This document shows positions 8,219-16,319 of a stretch of DNA of 64,000 bases, piece by piece (the first letter of the stretch is position 1; each line of letters begins with the position of its first letter). Source of the stretch: Agromyces allii. GTDB lineage: Bacteria > Actinomycetota > Actinomycetes > Actinomycetales > Microbacteriaceae. Location: assembly GCF_009749385.1 (NCBI RefSeq), contig NZ_WBIN01000018.1, positions 17,766 through 81,765 on the forward strand. Reading direction: 5' to 3'. A program made the position numbers and the translations under genes. Below the pieces are notes generated by a model, which searched no databases, had not been told where the DNA came from, and worked only from the letters and a program-made list of their open reading frames with translations.

Positions 8219-8797
8219 TCAGGCGCTCCAGAGCGCGGGCACGAGCACCCAGATGACCTCGGCGCCGACGTCGCCGAGGGCCCGCCAACTGTGCGGCTCG
8301 TGGCCGTTGAACGTCAGGCTGTCGCCCGCGCCGAGCTCCCAGTCCTGGTCGGAGAAGCGCACGAGGATCGCCCCCGAGAGCACGTGCAGCACGTCGACGT
8401 CGGCCGCCACGGCGTAGAGCGCGTCGCCGCCGTGCCCGCCCGGCTGGATCACCGAGCGGATGACCTGCACCTTCGACTCGCCGCGCGCCGAGAGCAGCCG
8501 CTCCTCGGTGTGGACGCCGCCGAGGTTCACGACCGGACCGGTGCCGGCCGGGACCAGCTGCACGTCGGGCGCCTCGAACAGCGAGCCGACCGAGATCGAC
8601 AGCACGTCGCACAGCGTGATGAGCGACGAGACGCTCGGCGACGTCATGTCGCGCTCGACCCGCGAGAGGAAGCCCTTCGTGAGGCCCGTGACCCCCGCGA
8701 CCTCCTCGATCGTGAGCTGCTGCGCCTGCCGCGCCGCGCGCAGGCGGGAGCCGATCGCGACACGGCGACTGTTGGGCTCGAGCGGCATCGGGCGCAT
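8219..8797 (-). CDS. XRE-family regulator with C-terminal cupin
   Basis: About 192 residues: an N-terminal helix-turn-helix at 10-65 (IGSRLRAARQAQQLTIEEVA ... GLTKGFLSRVERDMTSPS) and a cupin_2 barrel from ~110 (HVLSGAILVRFSDQDWELGAGD, FNGHEPHSW). This fusion is common among polyamine and amino-acid catabolism regulators such as PuuR, where the cupin senses the metabolite. It lies just upstream of the ureohydrolase operon in the same orientation and is its likely regulator. GTG 8806 is also in frame; I prefer ATG 8795-8797 because TAGCGT ends 9 bases before it. No clear Shine-Dalgarno is present for either start. Confidence 0.85.
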   Translation of the reverse strand: MRPMPLEPNSRRVAIGSRLRAARQAQQLTIEEVAGVTGLTKGFLSRVERDMTSPSVSSLITLCDVLSISVGSLFEAPDVQLVPAGTGPVVNLGGVHTEERLLSARGESKVQVIRSVIQPGGHGGDALYAVAADVDVLHVLSGAILVRFSDQDWELGAGDSLTFNGHEPHSWRALGDVGAEVIWVLVPALWSA

Positions 8798-8898
8798 GAT
8801 GCTCACACGCTACCCGATCGGCTTCGGCGGTCGCCGTGGGCCGGGCGTGCCGCCTGCCGGGCGCGATGCGCACTCGGCCTGCTCCCGGCATCCGCTCG

Positions 8899-8904
8899 TA
8901 GAAT
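8899..8904 (+). promoter_or_regulatory. -10 element TAGAAT for trhO
   Basis: TAGAAT, six bases, then GTG 8911: leaderless geometry. Confidence 0.5.
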
Positions 8905-8910
8905 CTCGGG

Positions 8911-9822
8911 GTGGCCCTCGCCAAGATCCTCCTCTACTACGCCTTCGCGCCCCTCGCCGACCCCGATGCCGTGCGCCTCTGGCAGCGCGACCTCGCCGAG
9001 TCGCTCGGGCTGCGCGGGCGCATCCTGCTCTCGAAGGACGGCATCAACGGCACGCTCGGCGGCGAGATGCGCGCGCTCAAGCGCTACGTGCGCAAGACGC
9101 GCGAGTATCCCGCGTTCAAGCACATCGACTTCAAGTGGAGCGAGGGCACCGGGCTCGACGAGCAGGGCACGACGCTCGACTTCCCGAAGCTCAGCGTCAA
9201 GGTGCGCGACGAGATCGTCTCGTTCGGCGCACCGGGCGAGCTGCGGGTCGACGGCGAGGGCGTGGTCGGCGGCGGCACGCGCCTGAGCCCCGACGCGCTG
9301 CACGAGCTCGTGGCCGAACGCGGCGACGACGTCGTCTTCTTCGACGGCCGCAACGCGCTCGAGGCCGCGATCGGCCGGTTCGCGGGCGCGATCGTGCCCG
9401 ACGTCGAGACGACGCGCGACTTCGTCGAGGAGCTCGACTCCGGAAAGTACGACGAGCTCAAGGGCCGCCCGGTCGTCACGTACTGCACCGGCGGCATCCG
9501 CTGCGAGGTGCTCTCGAGCCTCATGACGAGCCGTGGCTTCGGCGAGGTCTACCAGCTCGAGGGCGGCATCGTGCGCTACGGCGAGCGCTACGGCGACGAC
9601 GGCCTCTGGAACGGCTCGCTCTACGTGTTCGACGGGCGCGGCTCGATCGACTTCAGCGATCACACGGCCGTCATCGGCTCGTGCGCCGTGTGCGGTTCGG
9701 CCACCAAGAGAACCGTCAACTGCACGGATGTCTCGTGCCGCACCCAGCTCGTCGTGTGCGAGTCGTGCGACACCGCCGAGTGCGCGGTGCACGCGGCGGC
9801 CGCGGCCTCGCCGGTCGAGTAG
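8911..9822 (+). CDS. trhO: tRNA uridine(34) hydroxylase TrhO (rhodanese-domain, YceA type)
   Basis: A 303-residue cytoplasmic protein. The N-terminal ferredoxin-like domain ([10 protein letters not shown]) is followed by a rhodanese domain with active-site loop [11 protein letters not shown], and a C-terminal zinc-ribbon-like region with CAVC...C...C (CESCDTAEC). This is the architecture of the prephenate-independent, O2-dependent enzyme making 5-hydroxyuridine at tRNA wobble position 34. It starts at GTG 8911 with TAGAAT six bases upstream. The last codons, including stop TAG 9820-9822, lie inside a dispersed palindromic repeat, so the C-terminal SPVE is repeat-derived. Confidence 0.92.
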   Translation: MALAKILLYYAFAPLADPDAVRLWQRDLAESLGLRGRILLSKDGINGTLGGEMRALKRYVRKTREYPAFKHIDFKWSEGTGLDEQGTTLDFPKLSVKVRDEIVSFGAPGELRVDGEGVVGGGTRLSPDALHELVAERGDDVVFFDGRNALEAAIGRFAGAIVPDVETTRDFVEELDSGKYDELKGRPVVTYCTGGIRCEVLSSLMTSRGFGEVYQLEGGIVRYGERYGDDGLWNGSLYVFDGRGSIDFSDHTAVIGSCAVCGSATKRTVNCTDVSCRTQLVVCESCDTAECAVHAAAAASPVE

Positions 9823-9903
9823 GCGCGCCGGCGCCGTATCGAGACCAGCGCCCACCGTCCGAAACGCTGGCCTCGATACGCTCCTTCGTCGCTACTCGAC
9901 CGG
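9811..9903. repeat. Dispersed palindromic (REP-like) element, full pair
   Basis: The two arms are inverted copies: 9813-9846 opens GGTCGAGTAG and closes TATCGAGACC, and 9871-9903 opens CTCGATACGC and closes CTACTCGACC. Related arms occur at 11135, 28514 and 29511. The family GGTCTCGATACG...TACTCGACCGG is a repeated intergenic element. The first arm supplies the stop codon of trhO. Confidence 0.8.
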
Positions 9904-9964
9904 CGGAGCCAGGCGCCAGCCGGCCGAGAAGCGGAGCGGCTCGAGACCAGCGCCCGCGAAGACC

Positions 9965-11059
9965 TCAGTCGCCGTGGTTGTCGGCCTCGACGAGGTACCG
10001 CAGCGCGAGCGGGGAGACGTCGCGCCGCGAGTTGACGAGCACGATCGACGCGATGCCGGCGTCGCGGTCGATCAGCAGATCGCTGCGGAATCCCTCGGTC
10101 GTTCCGGCGTGCTCGGTGAGGGTGCGAGGGCGCTTCTCGAGGATCCACCAGAAGTAGCCGAGCTGCTCGAAGCGGTTGGTGCCGGGCGCGATCGGCACCA
10201 GTGCGGCGCTGTCGCTGAGCGGCCCGTCGAGCACGGCCTCGGCCAGCGCGATGAGGTCGGGCAGCGTCGCCTGCGCCATCCCGGCCGGCGCGAACCCCTC
10301 GCCCCACCACGGATCGACCGGATCCCCTGGCACGTCGTACCCTCCGGCGTGCCCGGCGGGAACCTGTTCCGGGGTCTCCACGACCACGGTGCCGACCATG
10401 CCGAGGGGCTCGAGGACGCGCCCCTCGAGCAACGTGGCGTAGTCGGTGCCTGCCGCGGCCGCCAGCGCGTGGCCGAGCAGAGCAGCTCCGAGATTGCTGT
10501 ACTCGAAGTCCGGCGACGGCGCGACGGGTTCGGCGCGCGCGAAGGCGAGCAACTCGTCGAGCGTCGCGTCGTACGGGTTGCCACCCGCCTCGTACTCGGC
10601 CGCGAAGGCGGGACCGGTCGGCTCGAACGGCAGGCCGCTCCGATGCGTCGCCAGAGACCGGAGCGTGACGGATGCCGCGGGCGCGTCGCCGAGCGGCAGA
10701 TAGGCGCCGAGCGGATCGTCGAGCCCGACCTCGCCCCGCTCGATCGCGATGGCGAGGAGCTCGCCGGTCAGCACCTTCGTGATCGAGCCGATCTCGTAGA
10801 CGGTGTGCTCGTCGGCGCGTTGGTAGACGGTCGTCACCTCGCCGTCCTCGATCACGGCGACTGCGGCGCGCTCGTAGTCGTTGTAGAAGGCGTTCCGCAC
10901 GTCGCGTTCGAGGGCCGTCTCGGTCGCGTTCGGCGTCGCGTCGACGGGCGTCGGGGCGTCCTCCGCGACGCATGCGCTGAACGAGACCGCGATCAGGCCC
11001 GCGAGGAGGGCTGCGATGGCCTTCCGGGCGCCTCGGGACGACACCTGCCGCGGGGGCAT
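9965..11059 (-). CDS. Serine beta-lactamase/DD-peptidase-fold lipoprotein, paralogue A
   Basis: A 364-residue protein of the class C beta-lactamase-like family. The signal peptide ends in lipobox FSAC (Cys30), so it should be lipid-anchored outside the membrane. The catalytic triplet is visible: SITK (Ser-x-x-Lys), YSN (Tyr general base) and HAG near the C-terminus. Members are DD-carboxypeptidases, esterases or D-amino-acid peptidases, and resistance activity cannot be assumed. A close relative lies at 24659 in the same orientation, sharing YSNLGAAL and LAAAAGTDY. TAGCAT lies six bases before the ATG, suggesting a leaderless message. Confidence 0.88.
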   Translation of the reverse strand: MPPRQVSSRGARKAIAALLAGLIAVSFSACVAEDAPTPVDATPNATETALERDVRNAFYNDYERAAVAVIEDGEVTTVYQRADEHTVYEIGSITKVLTGELLAIAIERGEVGLDDPLGAYLPLGDAPAASVTLRSLATHRSGLPFEPTGPAFAAEYEAGGNPYDATLDELLAFARAEPVAPSPDFEYSNLGAALLGHALAAAAGTDYATLLEGRVLEPLGMVGTVVVETPEQVPAGHAGGYDVPGDPVDPWWGEGFAPAGMAQATLPDLIALAEAVLDGPLSDSAALVPIAPGTNRFEQLGYFWWILEKRPRTLTEHAGTTEGFRSDLLIDRDAGIASIVLVNSRRDVSPLALRYLVEADNHGD

Positions 11060-11065
11060 GGCCGC

Positions 11066-11071
11066 ATGCTA
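11066..11071 (-). promoter_or_regulatory. -10 element TAGCAT for serine hydrolase A
   Basis: Read on the minus strand, TAGCAT is followed by exactly six bases and ATG 11059. Confidence 0.5.
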
Positions 11072-11134
11072 CGCCGATGGTGCCGTGGCCGACAGTGGTT
11101 CCGGACGGCAGCCGGACTGCGCCATCGCGCGCGC

Positions 11135-11165
11135 GTCTCGATGCGCTCCGCTACTCGACCGGCGG
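11135..11165. repeat. REP-like arm overlapping the TetR 3' end
   Basis: GTCTCGATGCGCTCCG followed by CTACTCGACCGGCGG is one arm of the dispersed element. Its CTA is the TAG stop (11151-11153) of the minus-strand TetR gene, and the last residues PPVE are read from the repeat. Confidence 0.75.
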
Positions 11166-11729
11166 GGCGGGCGCGAGGGTCCGGACCGCGGAGGCGAGCC
11201 GATCGCCCGAGGGGGTGCCCTCTGGGTTCAGCAGCCAGAGGATCGCGAGGCCCTGCACGAGCGCGAAGCTGAACTCCGAGAGGGCACGCGCCCGCTCGTC
11301 GCCGAGGTCGGGGTGCGCTGCGGCGAACTCCTCGGCGATGCCCTCGTAGGCCCCCTCGACCGCGGCCTGCATCTGCTCGCGTCCGACGGGGTTGCGCACG
11401 ATGCGCAGGGTGTTCTCGAGACTCGCGAGCAGGGCCTCCCTGTTGTCGGCGAAGACGGCCGGCATGCCGTTCCAGAGGCGGGCGAAGCCGTCGATCGGCG
11501 CGTCTGCGGCGCCCTCGCGGATGAGCTCGCCCATGCCGTCGCCGATGGCCGTGCCGAGCGCGTCGAGCAGCGCCTCGGTGATCAGCTGCTCCTTCGACCC
11601 GAAGTGGTAGCCGATCGCGGCGAGGCTGACCCCCGCGGCGCCGGCGATGTCGCGGGCGGTGGCCTTGGCCACGCCCTGCTCCTCGATCACCTTGCGTGCG
11701 CCGGCCAGGAGGTCCTCGCGATTTCCCAT
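11151..11729 (-). CDS. TetR-family repressor, probable controller of the adjacent flavin monooxygenase
   Basis: A 192-residue protein with an N-terminal TetR helix-turn-helix (residues ~5-50: ARDIAGAAGVSLAAIGYHFGSKEQL) and a helical C-terminal ligand domain. Longer upstream frames exist, but ATG 11729 has TATCGT exactly six bases upstream. Start-proximal DNA carries four AGACATWYGT repeats in the gap shared with the divergent FAD monooxygenase at 11859, the classic TetR/target arrangement. The stop codon and preceding Pro-Pro-Val-Glu come from a REP-like arm. Confidence 0.85.
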   Translation of the reverse strand: MGNREDLLAGARKVIEEQGVAKATARDIAGAAGVSLAAIGYHFGSKEQLITEALLDALGTAIGDGMGELIREGAADAPIDGFARLWNGMPAVFADNREALLASLENTLRIVRNPVGREQMQAAVEGAYEGIAEEFAAAHPDLGDERARALSEFSFALVQGLAILWLLNPEGTPSGDRLASAVRTLAPAPPVE

Positions 11730-11735
11730 GCCCAC

Positions 11736-11741
11736 ACGATA
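11736..11741 (-). promoter_or_regulatory. -10 element TATCGT for the TetR gene
   Basis: TATCGT, six bases, then ATG 11729 on the minus strand; operator repeats begin 13 bases further upstream. Confidence 0.45.
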
Positions 11742-11753
11742 GTCGAACGTCTC

Positions 11754-11812
11754 AGACATATGTACTAGACATTCGTTCCACACGATGTTAGACATTCGTG
11801 TAAGACATATGT
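11754..11812. promoter_or_regulatory. Four-fold TetR operator array AGACATWYGT
   Basis: AGACATATGT at 11754, AGACATTCGT at 11767, AGACATTCGT at 11790 and AGACATATGT at 11803. Spacing is 13, 23 and 13 bases, so the A-T-T-A order is symmetric although all copies point the same way. The array fills the TetR/monooxygenase gap. Confidence 0.75.
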
Positions 11813-11858
11813 ACTACTCCGGACGACTCCAGACCGCACACGTCGAAGGGCATGAACC

Positions 11859-13217
11859 ATGAGCACCGCACCCCGCATCCTGATCTCCGGCGGCGGCATC
11901 GCCGGCAACGCCCTCGCCCTGCAGCTCGTGCGAGCCGGCATCGCGACCACGATCGTCGAACGCGCAGCGTCACCCCGCCCCGGCGGCCAGGCCGTCGACC
12001 TGCGCGGCGCCAGCCGCGAGGCCGCCGAGCGCCTTGGCCTCATGCCCGGCATCCGACGCCGTCGGCTCGACGAGCGCGGCATGAGCTACGTCGACGGCCA
12101 CGGCCGGGTCTACGGCCGCATGTCGATGGAGGACTTCGACGGCAAGGGGGCGATCGCCGAGATCGAGATCACGCGCGGCGACCTGAACGACGTGCTGCTC
12201 GACGCGCTGCGGGAGGCCGCGGCATCCGGAACCGCGACGGGCATCGCAGATCCGGACCACGCGAGCCCCGTGCTCGACCAGCGCTACGGCGACCACCTGA
12301 CCGCCCTCGAGCAGGACGCCGACGGGGTCGACGCGACCTTCGCCTCCGGTTGTCGCGAGCGCTACGACCTCGTCGTCGGCGCCGACGGCGTGCACTCCGC
12401 GACGCGGCGGCTCGCCTTCGGCCCTGAAGACCGATTCGTCACGAACCTCGGCGGGTACGCGGCGTTCTTCACCATGCCGACGCCCGCCGACATCGAGCCG
12501 GGCTGGTTCGCGATGCGGCTCGTGCCCGGCGCGATGTTCGGCATCCGCCCCGACGGCGACCGGTCGACCTCGAAGGCCATCATCAACGTGCGCACCGACC
12601 GCGACCCCGCACTCCGCGGCGACCGCGCAGCGCAGGAGGCGCTCATCCGCACGGCGATCTCGGGCGGCGGATGGCACGCCTCGCGCATCCTCGACGCCAT
12701 GGAGCACGCCGACGACTTCTACTTCGACGAGCTCGCCCGCGTCGACATGCCGAGCCTCTCGAACGGCCGCGTGGCGCTCATCGGAGACGCCGCGACCTGT
12801 GGCTCGCCACTGACCGGCATGGGCACGGCGATGGCGATCCTCGGCGCGTACCTGCTCGGCCGCGAGGTCGTCGGGCTCGCGGATGCCGCGGCCGCCGCAG
12901 CGGCATCCGCGGGCGGCTCCGGCGCGACCGCGGGCGCAGGTCTCGGCGACCCGCTCGCCCTCGCGGCCGCCCTCGCCCGGTTCGAGGAGGAGCTCGCTCC
13001 GCACGCCGAGAAGTCGCGGCAGATCCCCGGAGGCAGCCTCGCGATCATGCTGCCGCGCACGAGGATCATGACGGCGTTCGCCCGCGTGAATGTGAAGCTC
13101 ATGCTCTCGCGGCCCATGCGTCCGCTCGCGAAGAAGCTCTTCGCCGGCGACGCCGAGGACCTGCCGCTGCCCGCGGAGGCGACGCCGCGAGTCGCCGTTC
13201 CGGCCCCGATCGAGTGA
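11859..13217 (+). CDS. FAD-dependent monooxygenase (aromatic hydroxylase / TetX-like superfamily)
   Basis: A 452-residue flavoprotein. GGGIAGNALA (residues ~10-19) is the FAD dinucleotide-binding loop, DLVVGADGVHSATR is the conserved DG motif, and ALIGDAATCGSPLTGMGT is the GD motif binding the ribityl chain. This is group A flavin monooxygenase architecture: NAD(P)H and O2 hydroxylate an aromatic or polyketide substrate. A low-complexity Ala/Gly insertion (about residues 345-370) interrupts the C-terminal helical part. The divergent TetR suggests induction by a toxic aromatic or antibiotic-like ligand. The substrate is unknown. Confidence 0.88.
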   Translation: MSTAPRILISGGGIAGNALALQLVRAGIATTIVERAASPRPGGQAVDLRGASREAAERLGLMPGIRRRRLDERGMSYVDGHGRVYGRMSMEDFDGKGAIAEIEITRGDLNDVLLDALREAAASGTATGIADPDHASPVLDQRYGDHLTALEQDADGVDATFASGCRERYDLVVGADGVHSATRRLAFGPEDRFVTNLGGYAAFFTMPTPADIEPGWFAMRLVPGAMFGIRPDGDRSTSKAIINVRTDRDPALRGDRAAQEALIRTAISGGGWHASRILDAMEHADDFYFDELARVDMPSLSNGRVALIGDAATCGSPLTGMGTAMAILGAYLLGREVVGLADAAAAAAASAGGSGATAGAGLGDPLALAAALARFEEELAPHAEKSRQIPGGSLAIMLPRTRIMTAFARVNVKLMLSRPMRPLAKKLFAGDAEDLPLPAEATPRVAVPAPIE

Positions 13218-13260
13218 CCTCGCAGATCAAGTGATCTCCGCGGGAGGAGATGACCCCCCT

Positions 13261-13293
13261 GGGGAGGAGGATCCGAGTGGATTCCTCCTCCCC
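13261..13293. terminator. Hairpin terminator between convergent genes
   Basis: GGGGAGGAGGATCC pairs, with one bulge, with GGATTCCTCCTCCCC across a four-base loop. It lies between the monooxygenase stop (13217) and the aldehyde dehydrogenase stop (13339), which face each other, so it may act in both directions. No T run follows. Confidence 0.65.
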
Positions 13294-13338
13294 GCGCGGC
13301 GAACTCCTCCCGCGCGCCCGAGGATGCGTGCCGGAGGC

Positions 13339-14793
13339 TCAGGCCGGGCGGAACCCCGTGGTCTCGGGCGGCGCCGCGTGCCGGATCATGAGGTGCCGGG
13401 TGACCGAGTAGTCGAGCAGCGGCTCCATCGACATGTCCTTGCCGAAGCCGGACCCCTTCACTCCGCCGTGCGGTGCCTCGGAGGCGATCGGCAGGTGGTC
13501 GTTGACCCAGGTGACCCCGACGTCGAGCGACTGGCTCACGCGAAGTGCGCGCGAGACATCCGAGGTCCAGACCGACGACGCGAGGCCGTAGGCGTTGTCG
13601 TTCGCGAGGGCGATGCCCTCGGCCTCGCCGTCGAAGGGCAGCACGACGAGCACGGGCCCGAAGACCTCGCCCTGCACGATCTCGGACGACTGCGCGGCCC
13701 CGACGAGCAGGGTCGGCGCGAAGTACGAGCCGACGCGGTCGATGGCGTGGCCGCCGACGAGCGCCTCGGCGCCCTCGGCCACGGCGCGGGCGACGAAGCC
13801 CTCGACGCGCTCGCGGTGGCCGCGCGAGATGAGCGGGCCGATGTGCGTCTCGGCGTCCATGGGGTCGCCGGCCTTGATCTGCGAGATGGCGTGGCGGAGG
13901 GCGGCGACGCCGTCGTCGTAGACCGAGCGCTCGAGGTAGACGCGGGTCGCCGCGGTGCAGTCCTGGCCGGTGTTGTAGGTCGCGCCGAGCGCGACGGCGT
14001 GCGCCATGGCGCCGAGGTCGGCATCTCTGAAGACGATGACGGGCGCCTTGCCGCCGAGCTCGAGGTGCACGCGCTTGACGCCCTCGACGGCGCCGCGCAT
14101 GACGGCCTTGCCGGTCTGGGTCGACCCGGTGACGCTCACCATGTCGACCTCCTTGTGGGTCACGAGCGCCTGACCGACCTCGGCGTCGCCCGTCACCACG
14201 TTGAAGAGGCCCGCGGGCAGTCCGGCCTCGAGTGCGAGCTCGGCGAACCGCAGCGTGGTGCGCGGCGTCGCGGGGGCGGGCTTCACGATGACGGCGTTGC
14301 CCGCGGCGAGCGCGGGTCCGGCCTTCCAGATCGCCATGATGAGTGGGAAGTTCCACGGCGTGATGCCGGCCACGACACCGACCGGGCGGCGCGTGAGGAT
14401 CGACGTGTAGCCGTTCGAGAACGAGCCGGCGCCCGTGCCGTCGAGCGAGCGGGCGGCGCCGGCGAAGAAGCGCAGGTTGTCGACGCCGAAGGGCAGCTCG
14501 CCGTCGAACGCGGTGGTCCATGGCTTGCCGGAGTCCTCGACCTCGAGGCGCGCGAGGTTCTCGGCGTCGGCCTCGAGCGCGTCCGCGAGCTTGAGCAGCG
14601 CGAGCGAGCGCTCCCCCGGCGTCTTCGCGGCCCACTCGGGCTGCGCCGCACGCGCGGCCGCGGCCGCCTCGTCGACGTCGGCGACGCCCGAGGTCGTGAA
14701 GGCCGCGACCTCCTGCTCGGTCGCCGGGTTCGTGATGACGGCGTCGCCGCCCGAGCCGGCGCGGTACTCGCCGATGAAGGTGCCGGTGGTCAT
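13339..14793 (-). CDS. Gamma-aminobutyraldehyde-type aldehyde dehydrogenase
   Basis: A 484-residue NAD(P)+ aldehyde dehydrogenase with catalytic C279 (NTGQDC) and general base E245 (HLELGGK), 34 residues apart as in the family. TPWNFPL and the C-terminal EAPHGGVKGSGFGKDMS block resemble PatD/YdcW-type aminobutyraldehyde dehydrogenases. It should oxidise 4-aminobutyraldehyde (or the guanidino or gamma-glutamyl analogue) to the acid, the step after polyamine oxidation. ATG 14793 ends about 107 bases downstream of the amine-oxidase stop, in the same direction. It may also serve the arginine-derived guanidinobutyraldehyde step proposed for the ThDP operon. Confidence 0.88.
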   Translation of the reverse strand: MTTGTFIGEYRAGSGGDAVITNPATEQEVAAFTTSGVADVDEAAAAARAAQPEWAAKTPGERSLALLKLADALEADAENLARLEVEDSGKPWTTAFDGELPFGVDNLRFFAGAARSLDGTGAGSFSNGYTSILTRRPVGVVAGITPWNFPLIMAIWKAGPALAAGNAVIVKPAPATPRTTLRFAELALEAGLPAGLFNVVTGDAEVGQALVTHKEVDMVSVTGSTQTGKAVMRGAVEGVKRVHLELGGKAPVIVFRDADLGAMAHAVALGATYNTGQDCTAATRVYLERSVYDDGVAALRHAISQIKAGDPMDAETHIGPLISRGHRERVEGFVARAVAEGAEALVGGHAIDRVGSYFAPTLLVGAAQSSEIVQGEVFGPVLVVLPFDGEAEGIALANDNAYGLASSVWTSDVSRALRVSQSLDVGVTWVNDHLPIASEAPHGGVKGSGFGKDMSMEPLLDYSVTRHLMIRHAAPPETTGFRPA

Positions 14794-14900
14794 GAGGTGC
14801 GTCCTTTCAGGTGACGGATGCCGCGTCACGGTGTTGCTGGGTCGAGGGGCGTTCGCCGGGTCGGCGGGGTCGGGGTGCGAGCCGGGATCGGTGGCGCGGG

Positions 14901-16319
14901 CTACGAGTTGAAGCCGAGGCCGAAGCGGTCGAGGGTGCGCAACCACAGGTTGCGTCGGCCCTCGTGCGCGTCGGCGCTGAGGATCGAGTGGCGGGTGAAC
15001 TGGATGATGGGGTTGCGGAACGGTTCGGGCGGCACGGGGAACGGCCGCTTGCGCACGATGTCGTACCGCAGCCGCGACGTGGGTTCGCCGGCCAGCAGGT
15101 CGAGTGCGACATCCGCCGAGAACCTCGACGCGCCGACCCCGAGGCCCGTGTGCCCGACCGCGTAGGCCACCCGTCCGCCGAGCGCCGTGCCGTAGGCGGC
15201 CGTGAACCTCGTGGTCGAGTCGATCGGGCCGGCCCAGCGGTTCGTGAAGCGCAGGCCCGCGAGCTGCGGGAAGGTCTCGAAGAAGTGCCGGGCGAGCAGC
15301 TCGTGCGAGCTGTCGCGCTGCTCCAGGCTCGCGTCGACCCTGCCGCCGAAGTAGTAGACGGCGTCCCATCCGCCGAAGAGGATGCGCCCGTCGGCGGTGG
15401 GCCGGTAGTAGTGGAACTGGTTGCCCGCGTCGGTGAGCCCCTGGCCCTCGCCCCAGCCGATCGATGCGCGCTGCGCGTCGGTGAGCGGCTCGGTCATGAG
15501 CACGTGGTCGTAGAGCGGCATGATGTAGTTCCCGAGCCGCTTGAGCGGAGCGGGGTAGGCCGCGGTCGCGATCACGGCCTCGCGCGCGTCGACCCGGCCG
15601 TTCGCCGTCGACACGCGCACCCCGACGCCGTTGCGCGCGAGCGAGGTGGCGGCGGATGCCTCGAACACCCGCACCCCCCGGCGCTCGAGTTCGGCGGCCA
15701 TGCCCCAGGCGAGCTTCGCGGGGTCGACGAGCACGGTGCCGGTGCGGTCGCGGAGCCCGCCGAGGTAGGTCGGCGAGTGCACGTCGGCCTGCACCTCGTC
15801 GCGCGTCAGCAGTTCGAGGTCGACGCCGTACTTCGCGCCGAGGGCCTGCGCGTCGCGGAGCCCCTCGACCTGCCACGGCTCGATCGCGAGCGTGGTCTTG
15901 CCGGCACGTCGCAGGTCGCAGTCGATGCCGGCGCCCTCGATCGCGGCGATGAGCCCGGCGAGGTTGCGGTCGCCCTCCTCGTGCATCGCGGCGACCTGCT
16001 TCGGCCAGATCGCCTCGCCGTGGGTGAGGCCGTGCGTGAGCGACGCGGCGACGAACCCGCCGTTGCGCCCCGTCGCGCCGTGCGCGATGCGCTCGGCCTC
16101 GAGGATCACGACCGATCGACCCGGCTCGCGCTCGGTCGCCTGCCACGCGGTCCAGAGTCCGGTGAAGCCTCCGCCGACGATGACGAGATCGGCCTCGAGG
16201 GGGCCCTCGACACGCGGGCGCCCGGGCGGGGCTGCTGCGCGGTCGAGCCAGTAGGCGGTGGGCGATGCATCGCGCAGCGCCTCGGCCGCGGCATCCGTCG
16301 CCGACTGCGTGGTGGTCAC
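14901..16319 (-). CDS. FAD-dependent amine oxidase, PuuB-like (DAO family)
   Basis: A 472-residue protein. VGGGFTG (48-54) is the FAD-binding loop, followed by ATGRNGGFV, a signature of gamma-glutamylputrescine oxidase (PuuB) and related DAO-family oxidoreductases. The C-terminal GHTGLGVGASRFSADVALDL closes the flavin domain. The expected reaction is oxidation of a primary amine of putrescine or a derivative to an aldehyde, releasing H2O2. GTG 16317-16319 overlaps the stop of the glycosyltransferase gene as GTGA, indicating translational coupling. No gamma-glutamylputrescine synthetase (PuuA) is encoded in the window, so a different conjugating or direct route is possible. Confidence 0.87.
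   Translation of the reverse strand: MTTTQSATDAAAEALRDASPTAYWLDRAAAPPGRPRVEGPLEADLVIVGGGFTGLWTAWQATEREPGRSVVILEAERIAHGATGRNGGFVAASLTHGLTHGEAIWPKQVAAMHEEGDRNLAGLIAAIEGAGIDCDLRRAGKTTLAIEPWQVEGLRDAQALGAKYGVDLELLTRDEVQADVHSPTYLGGLRDRTGTVLVDPAKLAWGMAAELERRGVRVFEASAATSLARNGVGVRVSTANGRVDAREAVIATAAYPAPLKRLGNYIMPLYDHVLMTEPLTDAQRASIGWGEGQGLTDAGNQFHYYRPTADGRILFGGWDAVYYFGGRVDASLEQRDSSHELLARHFFETFPQLAGLRFTNRWAGPIDSTTRFTAAYGTALGGRVAYAVGHTGLGVGASRFSADVALDLLAGEPTSRLRYDIVRKRPFPVPPEPFRNPIIQFTRHSILSADAHEGRRNLWLRTLDRFGLGFNS

Noticed and set aside
4249..8256. Long plus-strand frames antisense to the symporter, ThDP and ureohydrolase genes
   Set aside because: High-GC shadow frames rich in Arg, Gly and Ala, without motifs or start signals; the minus genes have complete catalytic motifs.
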